This document shows positions 25,432-34,359 of a stretch of 64,000 nt of DNA, piece after piece. Each line of letters opens with the position of its first letter. Position 1 is the stretch's first letter. Both the position numbers and the translations under genes were made by a program. The stretch covers positions 62,001-126,000 of the forward strand of contig JAYZBC010000045.1 in assembly GCA_036339375.1 (NCBI GenBank). The letters run 5' to 3'. Source of the DNA: JAYZBC01 sp036339375. Its GTDB lineage: Bacteria; Pseudomonadota; Alphaproteobacteria; MPNO01; UBA2964. The notes beneath the pieces were generated by a model, which saw only the letters and a program-made list of their open reading frames with translations, had not been told where the DNA came from and ran no database searches.

Positions 25432-26908
25432 TAGAATAAGCCGTAAAAAACCGGCTTTAAAAAACGAGCCACTTGTGCTCGTACGGGAATACCAGGCCCA
25501 GCTAAAAATTTATGCCGTCAACGCCACCGCCGGTGAAGCTAAATTAAGACCTGGTATGGCATTAGCAGATGCACAAGCCGTTCTCCCCAACCTTACCATT
25601 TATTCGAACAATACCACATTAGACAAAAAAACGTTATTGTACCTAGCCAAATGGTGCAATCAATATAGTCCCTGGACTAGTGACAGTGACCCTACTCTAT
25701 CATTAGAAAGCGGTGGTAGTAGTGGTTTGTGGCTGGATGCAACCGGTTGCTCACACTTGTTTGGTGGTGAAAAAATGATGCTTTCCAATATGGTCAAACG
25801 TATAGAAAGGCTAGGTTTTTCTGCACGTACGGCGATTGCTGACACACCTGGATGTGCTTGGGCTGTTGCACGTTTTGCCAAAAGCAAACGATCCTATATT
25901 ACTGTCCCACCAGGCAAAACTCAAAACGCTCTAGCCCCTCTACCAATAGCTGCGTTGCGCCTTTCCCCTGTTACCATTCAGGCATTATATGAAATTGGGA
26001 TAAAATGTATCGCCGACCTCATAAACATACCTCGAGCACCCTTATCGGCACGATTCGAGGAAGCAATAAATACACAGCTTGATGCCGTACTTGGAAAAAC
26101 TAAAGAACCGCTCTCTCCAATTCCACCAAAAATTCCGCTCATCGCTCAACTAGACTTTGCTGAGCCGATTGGCAATAGGGAAGATATAGTAGAAGCAATT
26201 AGCCTGATTTTGCAGGACCTTTGCGGTAAGCTTGAACAGTCAGGGCATGGGGCACGTCAACTTATTCTTACATTGTATCGATCCGACAAAAGTTCAACAT
26301 GTATTACTGTTGGAACAGCACAAGCCAACCGCAACCCAGTTCATCTGGCCAACCTATTCGAAAATCATTTAGAAAAGATTGACCCAGGATTTGGGATCGA
26401 AAAAATGACTCTAACCACTCCTATTACGGACCCTATGAAAGCCATCCAAGCCAATTTTCAGGATAAGAAAAAAGTAAAAGAAAAAACTGTTGCCCTGATA
26501 GACCGGCTAAGCAACCGACTAGGGGCTGATAATGTCTTACAAGCAAACCATCACAAAAGTTATATTCCTGAACGCGTTTCCAATTTTGTACCGATAAGCA
26601 AAGAAAATAGCTTCAAAATTAATAAAAAAGCACTTGAAAATCCACGTCCCTTGCGCCTATTGCGTCCTGCTGAACGCATCAAAATCATCACCAAAAACAT
26701 TGGTGGACCACCAATTTCGTTTTGCTGGCGACGGATTGTTTACCATAGCCACCGTTATGAAGGCCCAGAACGTATTGCACCTGAATGGTGGCTTTCCAAG
26801 CTTAATATGACACGTGACTATTACCGAATCGAAAACGAATCTGGTCAACGTTTTTGGTTATACAAAGAGGGTGAAAAAAAATGGTTTTTGCACGGAATAT
26901 TTGGATGA
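25388..26908 (+). CDS. imuB: ImuB, Y-family polymerase-like mutasome hub
   Basis: A 506-residue DNA polymerase Y-family homologue that is catalytically dead in studied species and links DnaE2 to the beta clamp. It starts MRRTISLWLPRFATDR, as ImuB proteins do, and has QLDFAEPIGNREDI in the middle, a usual ImuB segment beside the clamp-binding region. The start at 25388 lies inside the imuA end. The stop at 26908 is one base before the dnaE2 start at 26910. Confidence 0.9.
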   Translation: MRRTISLWLPRFATDRISRKKPALKNEPLVLVREYQAQLKIYAVNATAGEAKLRPGMALADAQAVLPNLTIYSNNTTLDKKTLLYLAKWCNQYSPWTSDSDPTLSLESGGSSGLWLDATGCSHLFGGEKMMLSNMVKRIERLGFSARTAIADTPGCAWAVARFAKSKRSYITVPPGKTQNALAPLPIAALRLSPVTIQALYEIGIKCIADLINIPRAPLSARFEEAINTQLDAVLGKTKEPLSPIPPKIPLIAQLDFAEPIGNREDIVEAISLILQDLCGKLEQSGHGARQLILTLYRSDKSSTCITVGTAQANRNPVHLANLFENHLEKIDPGFGIEKMTLTTPITDPMKAIQANFQDKKKVKEKTVALIDRLSNRLGADNVLQANHHKSYIPERVSNFVPISKENSFKINKKALENPRPLRLLRPAERIKIITKNIGGPPISFCWRRIVYHSHRYEGPERIAPEWWLSKLNMTRDYYRIENESGQRFWLYKEGEKKWFLHGIFG

Positions 26909-26909
26909 T

Positions 26910-29900
26910 ATGAATCAATACGCTGAGCTCCAGACTACTAGTAATTTTAGCTTTCTACGTGGTGCAGCGCATCCAGAGGAACTTGTCACCTGTGCTGCAG
27001 AACAAAACCTCAAAGCAATAGCTATAACTGATCACAACACGTTGGCAGGTGTTGTTCGAGCCCACCTAACAGCACGAGAGATGAATATCAAGTTAATCAT
27101 TGGCGCCCGACTAAATTTTACCGACGCACCCAGCTTACTTTGCCTGCCAACTAACCAAGACGCTTATAGCCGATTATCACAGCTAATTACGTTGGGTCGA
27201 AGACGCGCGCCTAAAGGCGAATGTCACATCAAAATAAATGATTTTCTTAATCAAGCTGACAAACAAATCGTAATTTCCTTAGCCCCGTATGATGTTGACC
27301 CAAACTACTTAAATCATTTGCACAAATTATGCCGTGCCCTACCCCATCACTGTTTTTTAGCTGGACAAAATTTGATGACAGGTGGGCATCAACGTTATCT
27401 TGCCGCACTAGCAGCCATTGCAGAACAAGAAAATATTCCTCTAGTTGCTACCAATGATGTTTATTACCACATAGCATCACGACGTGAGGTACAAGATACA
27501 CTTACCTCAGTGCACAAAAACTGCACTGTGGAAACAGCAGGTTTTCACCTATTTTCAAACTCCGAACGCCATATAAAATCTCCAGATGAAATGGCTGCTT
27601 TGTTTTGTCATTTTCCGGATGCAGTTGATCGCACAATTGAGATTGCCGATCGCTGCAATTTTTCCCTTGATGAGCTAGTCTACGAATATCCTGATGACGA
27701 GGCACCTCCTGGTATCTCATCACAAACACACCTTGAAAAACTGACCTGGAACGGAACCCGAGAACGCTATCCGGACGGGTTGCCTGAAAAAATCCAAAAC
27801 CAGATTGTTCAAGAGCTTGAACTGATCCGCCAACTCAATTATGCCAACTACTTTTTGACCGTCCACGACATTGTACGCTTTGCTCGGAACCAAGGTATAT
27901 TGTGCCAAGGACGTGGTTCAGCAGCAAATTCAGCAGTATGCTACTGCCTTGGCATTACTGCTGTTGATCCAGCCAGAATCAATCTTTTGTTCGAACGATT
28001 TATTAGTGTGGAGCGTGGAGAGCCCCCAGATATCGACGTTGATTTTGAGCATGAACGTCGAGAAGAGGTGATCCAGTATATATATAACAAATACGGTCGT
28101 GAGCGCGCTGGATTATCTGCAACCGTAGTCCATTACCGCAGTCGTAGCGCGATACGTGAGGTTGCAAAAGCTATGGGTTTAACCCGTGATGTCGAGGACG
28201 CACTTGCCAACACCATTTCAGGACGTCGATCAGGTGCAATCGATGATGCACATATCCGTGAAGCAGGATTCGACCCAAATGAAAATCGTCTTGGCCAAAC
28301 ACTGCGTCTGGCAAGAGAAATAATAGGTTTTCCCCGCCATCTGTCACAGCATGTTGGCGGATTTGTCATTACACGTGGTCGACTTGATACACTGGTTCCG
28401 ATTACTAATGCCTCTATGGAAAAACGTACTACCATTGAATGGGACAAAGACGATCTCGATGCACTCGGAATTCTCAAAGTAGATGTATTAGGGCTTGGCA
28501 TGCTAACCTGTATCCACAAGAGTTTTGATCTGCTCTCCCAACATCACGGTCAAAAACTTAATCTCTCCAACGTACCTGCCGAAGACTCTGCGGTCTATGA
28601 CATGTTATGCAAAGCTGATTCTATCGGTGTGTTCCAAGTAGAAAGTCGTGCCCAAATGAGCATGTTACCAAGACTTAAACCACGTGAATTCTATGATTTG
28701 GTTATTGAGGTTGCGCTTGTACGACCAGGACCAATCCAAGGAGATATGGTGCATCCTTATTTACGTCGGAGAAGTGGCGAAGAAGTTGTCGATTATCCAT
28801 CAAAAGCACTACGCAACGTGTTAAGCAAAACCTATGGCGTGCCATTATTTCAGGAACAAGCCATGAAAATTGCCATTGTCGCTGCTGGTTTTACTCCTGC
28901 TGAAGCTGATGGGTTACGCCGGGCCATGGCTACCTTCCGGCGCCTCGGTACAATTCATACCTATCGTCAAAAGATGATCAACGGCATGATAGCGCGCGGT
29001 TATGAGCCCAGATTTGCTGAACGTTGTTTTAAACAAGTAGAAGGGTTTGGTGATTACGGATTTCCAGAGAGCCATGCAGCAAGTTTTGCACTATTAGTGT
29101 ATGTCTCATCATGGCTGAAATGTCATTACCCAGAAACCTTTGCCTGTGCACTCCTGAATAGTCAACCCATGGGTTTCTACGCTGCAGCTCAGATTGTAGG
29201 TGATGCCCGCAAGCATGGAGTCATTGTACTGCCAGTTGATGTCAATCACAGTAACTGGGATTGTACTTTAGAACCAGGGCATGGAGACCGCCTTGCCCTT
29301 CGACTGGGCTTTCGTCAGGTAAAAGGCATTAAGCAAACCAACATACAAAAAATAATTACATCACGGGAAGAAGGCAATTCCCGACCTTTTTCCAGCCTGG
29401 AAGATCTGTGTCAACGCAGCAAACTATTGCCAACCACTTTAAAAAATCTTGCTAAAGCTGATGCTTATGGCTCAATCGGACTTTCCCGCCGCCAAGCGTT
29501 GTGGCAAGTGCGTCGTATCAATCCTAAGAAACTACCACTATTTATCGAGACCGGAGAAAATATCACCGAACCTAACGTGAAATTACCAACCATGACACCG
29601 GGCGAGGAAGTTAGCCACGATTATTCATCAATAAGACTTTCACTTAAACATCACCCTTTGGAGTTATTGCGCACAAGCTTAAAAAACGAAGGGGTTATCC
29701 CAATGGTTCAGTTAAATCATACCAAAAATGGTAAAAGAGTAGTTGTTGCAGGTCTTGTGATTACACGTCAAAGACCTAGTACAGCGAGCGGAATAATTTT
29801 TTCCACACTAGAGGACGAAACCGGTATTGCTAACGTCATCATTTGGCCAAAGTTGTTCAATCGTTATCGTAGGGAGACGTTGGCCTCACGCTTACTATTT

Positions 29901-30074
29901 GTCGAGGGAGTATTACAACGCGAAGGTATAGTTATCCACATCATCGCAAAACGACTTCTTGATATCACTAATCGACTGATGGCATTAGCAGACCCAACAA
30001 CAGAAATTAAAAAATCCGAAGACACCGCCGCAAAAATTAGCGAGAAAATCTATTTGTCTCGTAACTTTCATTAA
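26910..30074 (+). CDS. dnaE2: error-prone DNA polymerase III alpha subunit DnaE2
   Basis: A 1054-residue C-family polymerase that bypasses lesions with ImuA and ImuB. The N-terminal PHP domain is visible (SFLRGAAHPEELV, AITDHNTLAG), and the palm has PDIDVDFEHERR with catalytic aspartates and VDVLGLGML; an OB-fold region lies near the C terminus (VVVAGLVITRQRP). The frame is open back to an ATG at 26814, but that lies inside imuB; ATG 26910, one base after the imuB stop and giving MNQYAELQ, is the family-typical start. Confidence 0.95.
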   Translation: MNQYAELQTTSNFSFLRGAAHPEELVTCAAEQNLKAIAITDHNTLAGVVRAHLTAREMNIKLIIGARLNFTDAPSLLCLPTNQDAYSRLSQLITLGRRRAPKGECHIKINDFLNQADKQIVISLAPYDVDPNYLNHLHKLCRALPHHCFLAGQNLMTGGHQRYLAALAAIAEQENIPLVATNDVYYHIASRREVQDTLTSVHKNCTVETAGFHLFSNSERHIKSPDEMAALFCHFPDAVDRTIEIADRCNFSLDELVYEYPDDEAPPGISSQTHLEKLTWNGTRERYPDGLPEKIQNQIVQELELIRQLNYANYFLTVHDIVRFARNQGILCQGRGSAANSAVCYCLGITAVDPARINLLFERFISVERGEPPDIDVDFEHERREEVIQYIYNKYGRERAGLSATVVHYRSRSAIREVAKAMGLTRDVEDALANTISGRRSGAIDDAHIREAGFDPNENRLGQTLRLAREIIGFPRHLSQHVGGFVITRGRLDTLVPITNASMEKRTTIEWDKDDLDALGILKVDVLGLGMLTCIHKSFDLLSQHHGQKLNLSNVPAEDSAVYDMLCKADSIGVFQVESRAQMSMLPRLKPREFYDLVIEVALVRPGPIQGDMVHPYLRRRSGEEVVDYPSKALRNVLSKTYGVPLFQEQAMKIAIVAAGFTPAEADGLRRAMATFRRLGTIHTYRQKMINGMIARGYEPRFAERCFKQVEGFGDYGFPESHAASFALLVYVSSWLKCHYPETFACALLNSQPMGFYAAAQIVGDARKHGVIVLPVDVNHSNWDCTLEPGHGDRLALRLGFRQVKGIKQTNIQKIITSREEGNSRPFSSLEDLCQRSKLLPTTLKNLAKADAYGSIGLSRRQALWQVRRINPKKLPLFIETGENITEPNVKLPTMTPGEEVSHDYSSIRLSLKHHPLELLRTSLKNEGVIPMVQLNHTKNGKRVVVAGLVITRQRPSTASGIIFSTLEDETGIANVIIWPKLFNRYRRETLASRLLFVEGVLQREGIVIHIIAKRLLDITNRLMALADPTTEIKKSEDTAAKISEKIYLSRNFH

Positions 30075-30140
30075 AAAAACTTGTGTTCACGGTGATTTAG
30101 ATTTTACAAAAAATCCTCAAATCGACTGGTATAAAAAATG

Positions 30141-30761
30141 TCATGAAAAAGCTTCCCAAGCACGTTCAACTGCAGGCCTTTTCGCAATTAAATCATGCCA
30201 ACGTTCTACATTTGAAAAATTTTCTAGACCGATATCATTAACACCATGAATATGAATATCCGGATAACAGGAAATATCTGCTATAGAGTAATCGCCAGCA
30301 ATAAATTCATTATCAATAAGGTGCCTGTCATAAACACCAAGAATATCCCGAACAGCCTCATCATAATGTCTTTGTGCTCTAGGAACGTCTTCACCCAACC
30401 GATGCAAAAACAACCCTAATTGTTGCGCTATTGGTGTCCAGGTCGCAGAACCGTATATAAACCATTGATCCACTTTTAAACGCTGTATTGGGTCAGTTGG
30501 ATAAAGCGCCGGAGCATAATTTTCAGCTAAATATTTTAATATAGCCCCAGATTCAAAGAGTGTTACGCGTTCCCCACCTGGTCCATTCGAGTCAACAATA
30601 GCCGGAATTTTGTGTCCTGGACTTATTTTAAGAAATTCTGGGTCAAATTGTTTTTTTTCTCTAAGATTAATGGGTTGTAGTTTGTATTCAACTCCCGTTT
30701 CTTCAACCATTTGTCGGGCTTTAAATCCGTTATCGGTTGTCCAAGTATATAATTCTAGCAT
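30141..30761 (-). CDS. glutathione S-transferase, bacterial YfcG/Ure2-like
   Basis: About 206 residues. The N-terminal thioredoxin fold has MLELYTWTTDNGFKARQMVEE with the Thr-Asn region used by nu/Ure2-like GSTs, then KIPAIVD (the cis-proline loop) and ESGAILKYLAE (glutathione gamma-glutamyl binding). The C-terminal helical domain has YSIADISCYP. The start is ATG 30761, with GGGAG upstream; an in-frame start at 30791 would overlap the VOC gene and is rejected. It sits two bases after the VOC stop, so the two are coupled. Likely a glutathione-dependent step or detoxification in the island. Confidence 0.88.
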   Translation of the reverse strand: MLELYTWTTDNGFKARQMVEETGVEYKLQPINLREKKQFDPEFLKISPGHKIPAIVDSNGPGGERVTLFESGAILKYLAENYAPALYPTDPIQRLKVDQWFIYGSATWTPIAQQLGLFLHRLGEDVPRAQRHYDEAVRDILGVYDRHLIDNEFIAGDYSIADISCYPDIHIHGVNDIGLENFSNVERWHDLIAKRPAVERAWEAFS

Positions 30762-30763
30762 TT

Positions 30764-31660
30764 TCAACTCCCTGTCATTGGTGCGGCCCAAGAAATTGTC
30801 TCGTGACCATGGGAAAAATTTCTGTTCGTTTGATCTGGATTGCGATTTACCTTAGGGCGTCCATAGAGTGGATGAGTCATGGATCGCACTTCGTGTTCTA
30901 TAGAAAAAATTGGCGACCCATCGTCGACATCAACTATATCAAGGAACCGGTATTGGTGCCGGTTACTTTCTTCTGTAATAAGCCCATGCTCACGCAGCCA
31001 TTTATGGGGGCCAGAAAAATCGGCTACATAAATTTGGATATGATGGCCGTCAAACTTGACTAGTTTCTTTTTTGTTTCACGAAAAATTAATTCTTGCTGA
31101 TGCCCGGCGGAAACACGAGCTGAAATAGCGCCATCCCATTTTTCTACAAAAGCGCGTGTACCAAATGCGAGACGGTAGAACTGCGCAATTTTTTTTGCTG
31201 TACCAATTTGTACATCAAATTGTACATAACCCATACCAAGACTGATGGGTGTGTGTTCCTCGTCAGCCTCATGACATCGATACTTATTTCCCCAAGGACA
31301 GGTTACTTCTACATACTTTTTACTCTTTGAAATTTTGAAATCAAACTTGGTTCGAGAGAGAGGAGTTCTTATCGTTTTCAGCCTTTTTACCAGGCTTTTA
31401 AGGTCTGGCATTATTAAACCAACACAGCCGCGCAGCACCTGAGGAGTGTTTGTAGGCAAATGAAATTGACTACGGCCAACATTAATCCACATATTACTAA
31501 CGCCTGTAATGAGGTATGGATCACGGGTTAAACCCAATCCAGTAACATAAAATTGTGTTGCAACTTCTTGATTAGGTATTGTCACGTTGACATGTTCAAG
31601 CTCAACAATATTCCCCAAATCCTCCAATGCACGATCAAATTTTCTAGCTCTCTTTGCCAT
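30764..31660 (-). CDS. VOC-fold (glyoxalase/dioxygenase-like) protein, two-domain
   Basis: About 298 residues with two vicinal-oxygen-chelate modules; the first begins ELEHVNVTIPNQEVATQFY and the second GMGYVQFDVQIGTAKKIAQFY. Possible metal ligands are His in LEHVNV and the Glu of SIEHEV near the end, but the complete extradiol H-H-E set is not obvious. The start is ATG 31660 after AGAGGAGA; a GTG at 31672 overlaps that site. It is cotranscribed with the GST and divergent from the flavin monooxygenase gene. Exact reaction unknown. Confidence 0.75.
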   Translation of the reverse strand: MAKRARKFDRALEDLGNIVELEHVNVTIPNQEVATQFYVTGLGLTRDPYLITGVSNMWINVGRSQFHLPTNTPQVLRGCVGLIMPDLKSLVKRLKTIRTPLSRTKFDFKISKSKKYVEVTCPWGNKYRCHEADEEHTPISLGMGYVQFDVQIGTAKKIAQFYRLAFGTRAFVEKWDGAISARVSAGHQQELIFRETKKKLVKFDGHHIQIYVADFSGPHKWLREHGLITEESNRHQYRFLDIVDVDDGSPIFSIEHEVRSMTHPLYGRPKVNRNPDQTNRNFSHGHETISWAAPMTGS

Positions 31661-31744
31661 TCTCCTCTCCACTAGTGGATTTCTCTTTTCAGCACGTTAT
31701 CAGTCAATGTATAGACTGCAACCATAGTTTAAGGATATTTTATG

Positions 31745-31770
31745 ATTTTGGTTATAGTATACACCAAAAT
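31745..31770. promoter_or_regulatory. operator-like inverted repeat in divergent promoter
   Basis: ATTTTGGT at 31745-31752 and ACCAAAAT at 31763-31770 form a perfect 8-base inverted repeat with a 10-base TA-rich spacer. It lies in the 150 bases between the divergent VOC/GST and monooxygenase genes, where a regulator of both would bind. A following T-run could make it look like a terminator, but no gene reads into it from the left. Function is inference. Confidence 0.45.
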
Positions 31771-31812
31771 TTTTTTATTTTTATAGGGCACCTTTGCGAA
31801 AGAAAAATTACG

Positions 31813-33021
31813 ATGAATGAAGCTTCAAAGCCTCTTATAGATTTAAACAAACTTACCGAAACTTGGGTCACCAGAGTCGATTCCATTGGTCCTGTGGTAG
31901 AAGCTGAAAGTGAAATTGCGGATAAAAAACGAGAGCTGACCAAGAAAGGGATGTCAGCGCTACATAGTCAAAAACTTTTTAGATTATTATTATCAAAACC
32001 TGCTGGAGGTGAAGAACTCCCCCTCCCTGTGTTTTTCAATATAATTGAACGGCTCGCTAGATATGATGGAAGCGCGGCATGGTGTGTGGCCCAGGGCAAT
32101 GGCTGTGCAATGCTTGGAGCATATTTAGACCCGACACTTAGCGAAAAAATTTGGGGCGAAAATCTGTCTGGAATACTCGCTTGGGGCCCCGGAAAAGCAG
32201 AAGCCACAGCCGTCAAAGATGGGTACAAAGTTACCGCAAAAAACATGTTTGTAAGTGGAAGTCACCATGCCACCTGGTTAGCTGCACATTGTAGTACAGT
32301 TTTCGACAAAGATGGGGAGACCATACGTGTTGGTAAAGATGGAAAACCGGAAAACCGTACCGTTATTATACGTGCCAACGAAACTACACTTACAGATATG
32401 TGGGATGTTGCGGGTCTACGTGGTACCGGAAGCGATGGGTTTGAACTAAAAAACCATCATGTACCTGAAGAGCACACAATTGTGCGAGCAACAATGATAG
32501 AAAATGCTAAAGGGTTATCCACACTTTATAATTTTTCTACTATGGCGATATATGCAATGGGTTTCGCGGCAACCGCTCTCGGTTTAGCACAAGGGGTCCT
32601 AGAAAATTTTCTTAACCTCGCTCAAAGTAAAAAACCACGAAATGTTAATGATCCGTTGCGAAATAACCCGGTGGTGCAGGATGAGGTAGCTCGAGTACGT
32701 GCAAAGTTATCAGCGGCACGTTCTTACCTCTTTGACAGTGTAGAATGCGCGTGGCAAGAGGCAGAAAAAAATGGAAAGCCTACACTCGAACAACGTATGG
32801 AAATTCGATTGGCAGCGACCCATGCTATTCATGAAGCAAAATCAGTGGTCGATATTCTGTTTGATACAGGTGGTACAAGTTCAATATTTACTTCCAGTCC
32901 CTTTGAGAGACGCTTCAGAGATATTCACACAGTCGCCCTTCAAATTCAGGGAAGAAAAACACACTTTCAAACGGTAGGCGAATGGTTACTTGGGCATCCG
33001 CCTAACATGAATGTAGTTTGA
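31813..33021 (+). CDS. acyl-CoA dehydrogenase-fold flavin monooxygenase (group D)
   Basis: About 402 residues with the acyl-CoA dehydrogenase fold, closer to two-component flavin monooxygenases such as HsaA, HpaB-like and DszC proteins than to true dehydrogenases. Visible segments are ERLARYDGSAAWC, GWKVTA-like GYKVTAKNMFVSG, GLRGTGSDGFEL, and a helical C-terminal half ending with RFRDIHTVALQIQ. These enzymes hydroxylate an aromatic or oxidise N or S using reduced flavin from a separate reductase; no reductase is seen nearby. Start at ATG 31813; the frame is open 53 codons further upstream, but that stretch crosses the operator and the divergent gene's start. Confidence 0.82.
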   Translation: MNEASKPLIDLNKLTETWVTRVDSIGPVVEAESEIADKKRELTKKGMSALHSQKLFRLLLSKPAGGEELPLPVFFNIIERLARYDGSAAWCVAQGNGCAMLGAYLDPTLSEKIWGENLSGILAWGPGKAEATAVKDGYKVTAKNMFVSGSHHATWLAAHCSTVFDKDGETIRVGKDGKPENRTVIIRANETTLTDMWDVAGLRGTGSDGFELKNHHVPEEHTIVRATMIENAKGLSTLYNFSTMAIYAMGFAATALGLAQGVLENFLNLAQSKKPRNVNDPLRNNPVVQDEVARVRAKLSAARSYLFDSVECAWQEAEKNGKPTLEQRMEIRLAATHAIHEAKSVVDILFDTGGTSSIFTSSPFERRFRDIHTVALQIQGRKTHFQTVGEWLLGHPPNMNVV

Positions 33022-33035
33022 ATTTTATTTTTCTT

Positions 33036-33476
33036 TTATTCTGCTGCCTCTGCGCCTTGCTTTGCCTTTGCAGCATTTACTTCTGCCATTTCAAAAACCA
33101 TTTCGCAAACGACGCCATTTGGATCAGGAAAAAATATCTGCATTAAATCTTTATCTGGAGTTGGATGTTCTTCATATTCAATGTTTTTTTCTGAAAGTAA
33201 GTCCTTAAAATCTTGATACCCAGAGGAATCAAAGGCTATATGTCCAAAGCCTGAATCCATACTCTCGGGTTGCAAAATGGGATCATCTTTATGCCCCATT
33301 GTGGAAATATGTACCCAAGGATGGTCATCCTTCCACATCCAATATCCTGGACCACGAAAGGCAGGCCTATATCCTTCTTCCAATCCCAAAATATCTCTAT
33401 AAAAGTCACGCGTTTCGTCAAGCTTTTCAGGCGTTGAACGAATGTTTAGATGATGCAATCGACTAATTTTCAACAT
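33036..33476 (-). CDS. VOC-fold protein, single domain (glyoxalase-like)
   Basis: About 146 residues, one vicinal-oxygen-chelate domain. LHHLNIRSTPEKLDETRDFYRDILGLEEG gives the first module strand and helix (His at the start is a metal-ligand candidate), GFGHIAFD a second His, and PNGVVCEMVF the Glu, so an H-H-E site is plausible. The start is ATG 33476 with GAGAGGAT upstream; the longer frame to 33515 has no ribosome site. It converges on the monooxygenase gene with 14 bases between. Likely a small isomerase, epimerase or dioxygenase. Confidence 0.8.
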   Translation of the reverse strand: MLKISRLHHLNIRSTPEKLDETRDFYRDILGLEEGYRPAFRGPGYWMWKDDHPWVHISTMGHKDDPILQPESMDSGFGHIAFDSSGYQDFKDLLSEKNIEYEEHPTPDKDLMQIFFPDPNGVVCEMVFEMAEVNAAKAKQGAEAAE

Positions 33477-33502
33477 ATTGATCCTCTCTTTCAAAATTAG
33501 TA

Positions 33503-33513
33503 GCAACAGTTGC
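33503..33513. promoter_or_regulatory. short palindrome between divergent VOC and amidohydrolase genes
   Basis: GCAAC-A-GTTGC is a perfect 11-base palindrome in the 116-base divergent spacer. It could be a half-site or operator; it is short enough to occur by chance. Different in sequence from the repeat at 31745. Confidence 0.25.
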
Positions 33514-33592
33514 ACTTAGAGAAACCAAGTTTTAAACTTCGGGTCAATCTTAAGCTCTTATACTGAAACTATTAGAACAAGGAGGCAAGACC

Positions 33593-34348
33593 GTGGCGGA
33601 AGAACGCATCTGGGACAAATTTTTAACTGAACGCGACAAAGAAGTCTTTTCTGCATCGGGCTATGGAGCAAAAGCAGGCGGTGGGGAAAAACCTGCACTT
33701 TTAATAATTGACGTTAATTATGCCTTTTGTGGAGAACGTCGTGAACCAATATTAGATTCCATAGCAAAATGGCGTACTTCCTGTGGTGAGGATGCATGGG
33801 AATCTTTACCTCATATTCGAAAATTAATCGATAAGTGTCATGAAAAAGGGGTTCCCGTCATATATACCACAGGACAGGTCCGCGATGATGGATGGGACAA
33901 AGGAGCTTGGAATTTTAAAAGCTCAAGGGGTAACGAAGATGTCCCTACCGGTGCGCCCGAGGCTCGGGATTCTAACCGAGATGGGAATGACATTATGGAT
34001 GAAATTGCCCCGTCGTCCCAAGATATAGTAATTCGCAAACACAAACCTAGTGCCTTTTATGGAACACCATTAACTGCTTTTCTTAACGATCTAGGGGCAG
34101 ATTCTCTAGTCGTGACCGGAACTACAACCTCCGGTTGTGTAAGAGCATCGGTTATAGATGGTTTTAGCGAAAATTTAAGGATAACGATTGCCGAGGAAGC
34201 TTGCTTCGATCGTTCACAGGCCAGCCACGCAATCAATTTGTGCGATATGCATGCCAAATATGCTGACGTAGTAACAACCGAAGAAGCATTAGGTTATATT
34301 GAATCAATAGATGCAGAATACAACCTGCCAACAGGAACACCACTTTAA
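33593..34348 (+). CDS. isochorismatase-fold amidohydrolase, copy 1
   Basis: A 251-residue cysteine hydrolase of the N-carbamoylsarcosine amidase/isochorismatase group. The triad is Asp40 (LLIIDV), Lys149 (before SAFYGT) and Cys182 (TTTSGCVRAS). Distinctive subfamily segments are SCGEDAW and DRSQASHAINLCDMHAKYADV. The start is GTG 33593 with AAGGAGG upstream. The next gene is a close paralogue, 11 bases away, roughly two thirds identical by eye. Likely an amide or carbamoyl hydrolase releasing ammonia; substrate unknown. Confidence 0.88.
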   Translation: MAEERIWDKFLTERDKEVFSASGYGAKAGGGEKPALLIIDVNYAFCGERREPILDSIAKWRTSCGEDAWESLPHIRKLIDKCHEKGVPVIYTTGQVRDDGWDKGAWNFKSSRGNEDVPTGAPEARDSNRDGNDIMDEIAPSSQDIVIRKHKPSAFYGTPLTAFLNDLGADSLVVTGTTTSGCVRASVIDGFSENLRITIAEEACFDRSQASHAINLCDMHAKYADVVTTEEALGYIESIDAEYNLPTGTPL

Positions 34349-34359
34349 AGGACAAGACC

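Noticed and set aside
26814..26909. N-terminal extension of dnaE2
   Set aside because: The 32 extra codons lie within imuB and match no DnaE2 start; ATG 26910 right after the imuB stop is typical.
31654..31812. 53-codon extension of the monooxygenase
   Set aside because: It crosses the divergent gene's ribosome site and the palindrome, and is unlike any family N terminus.
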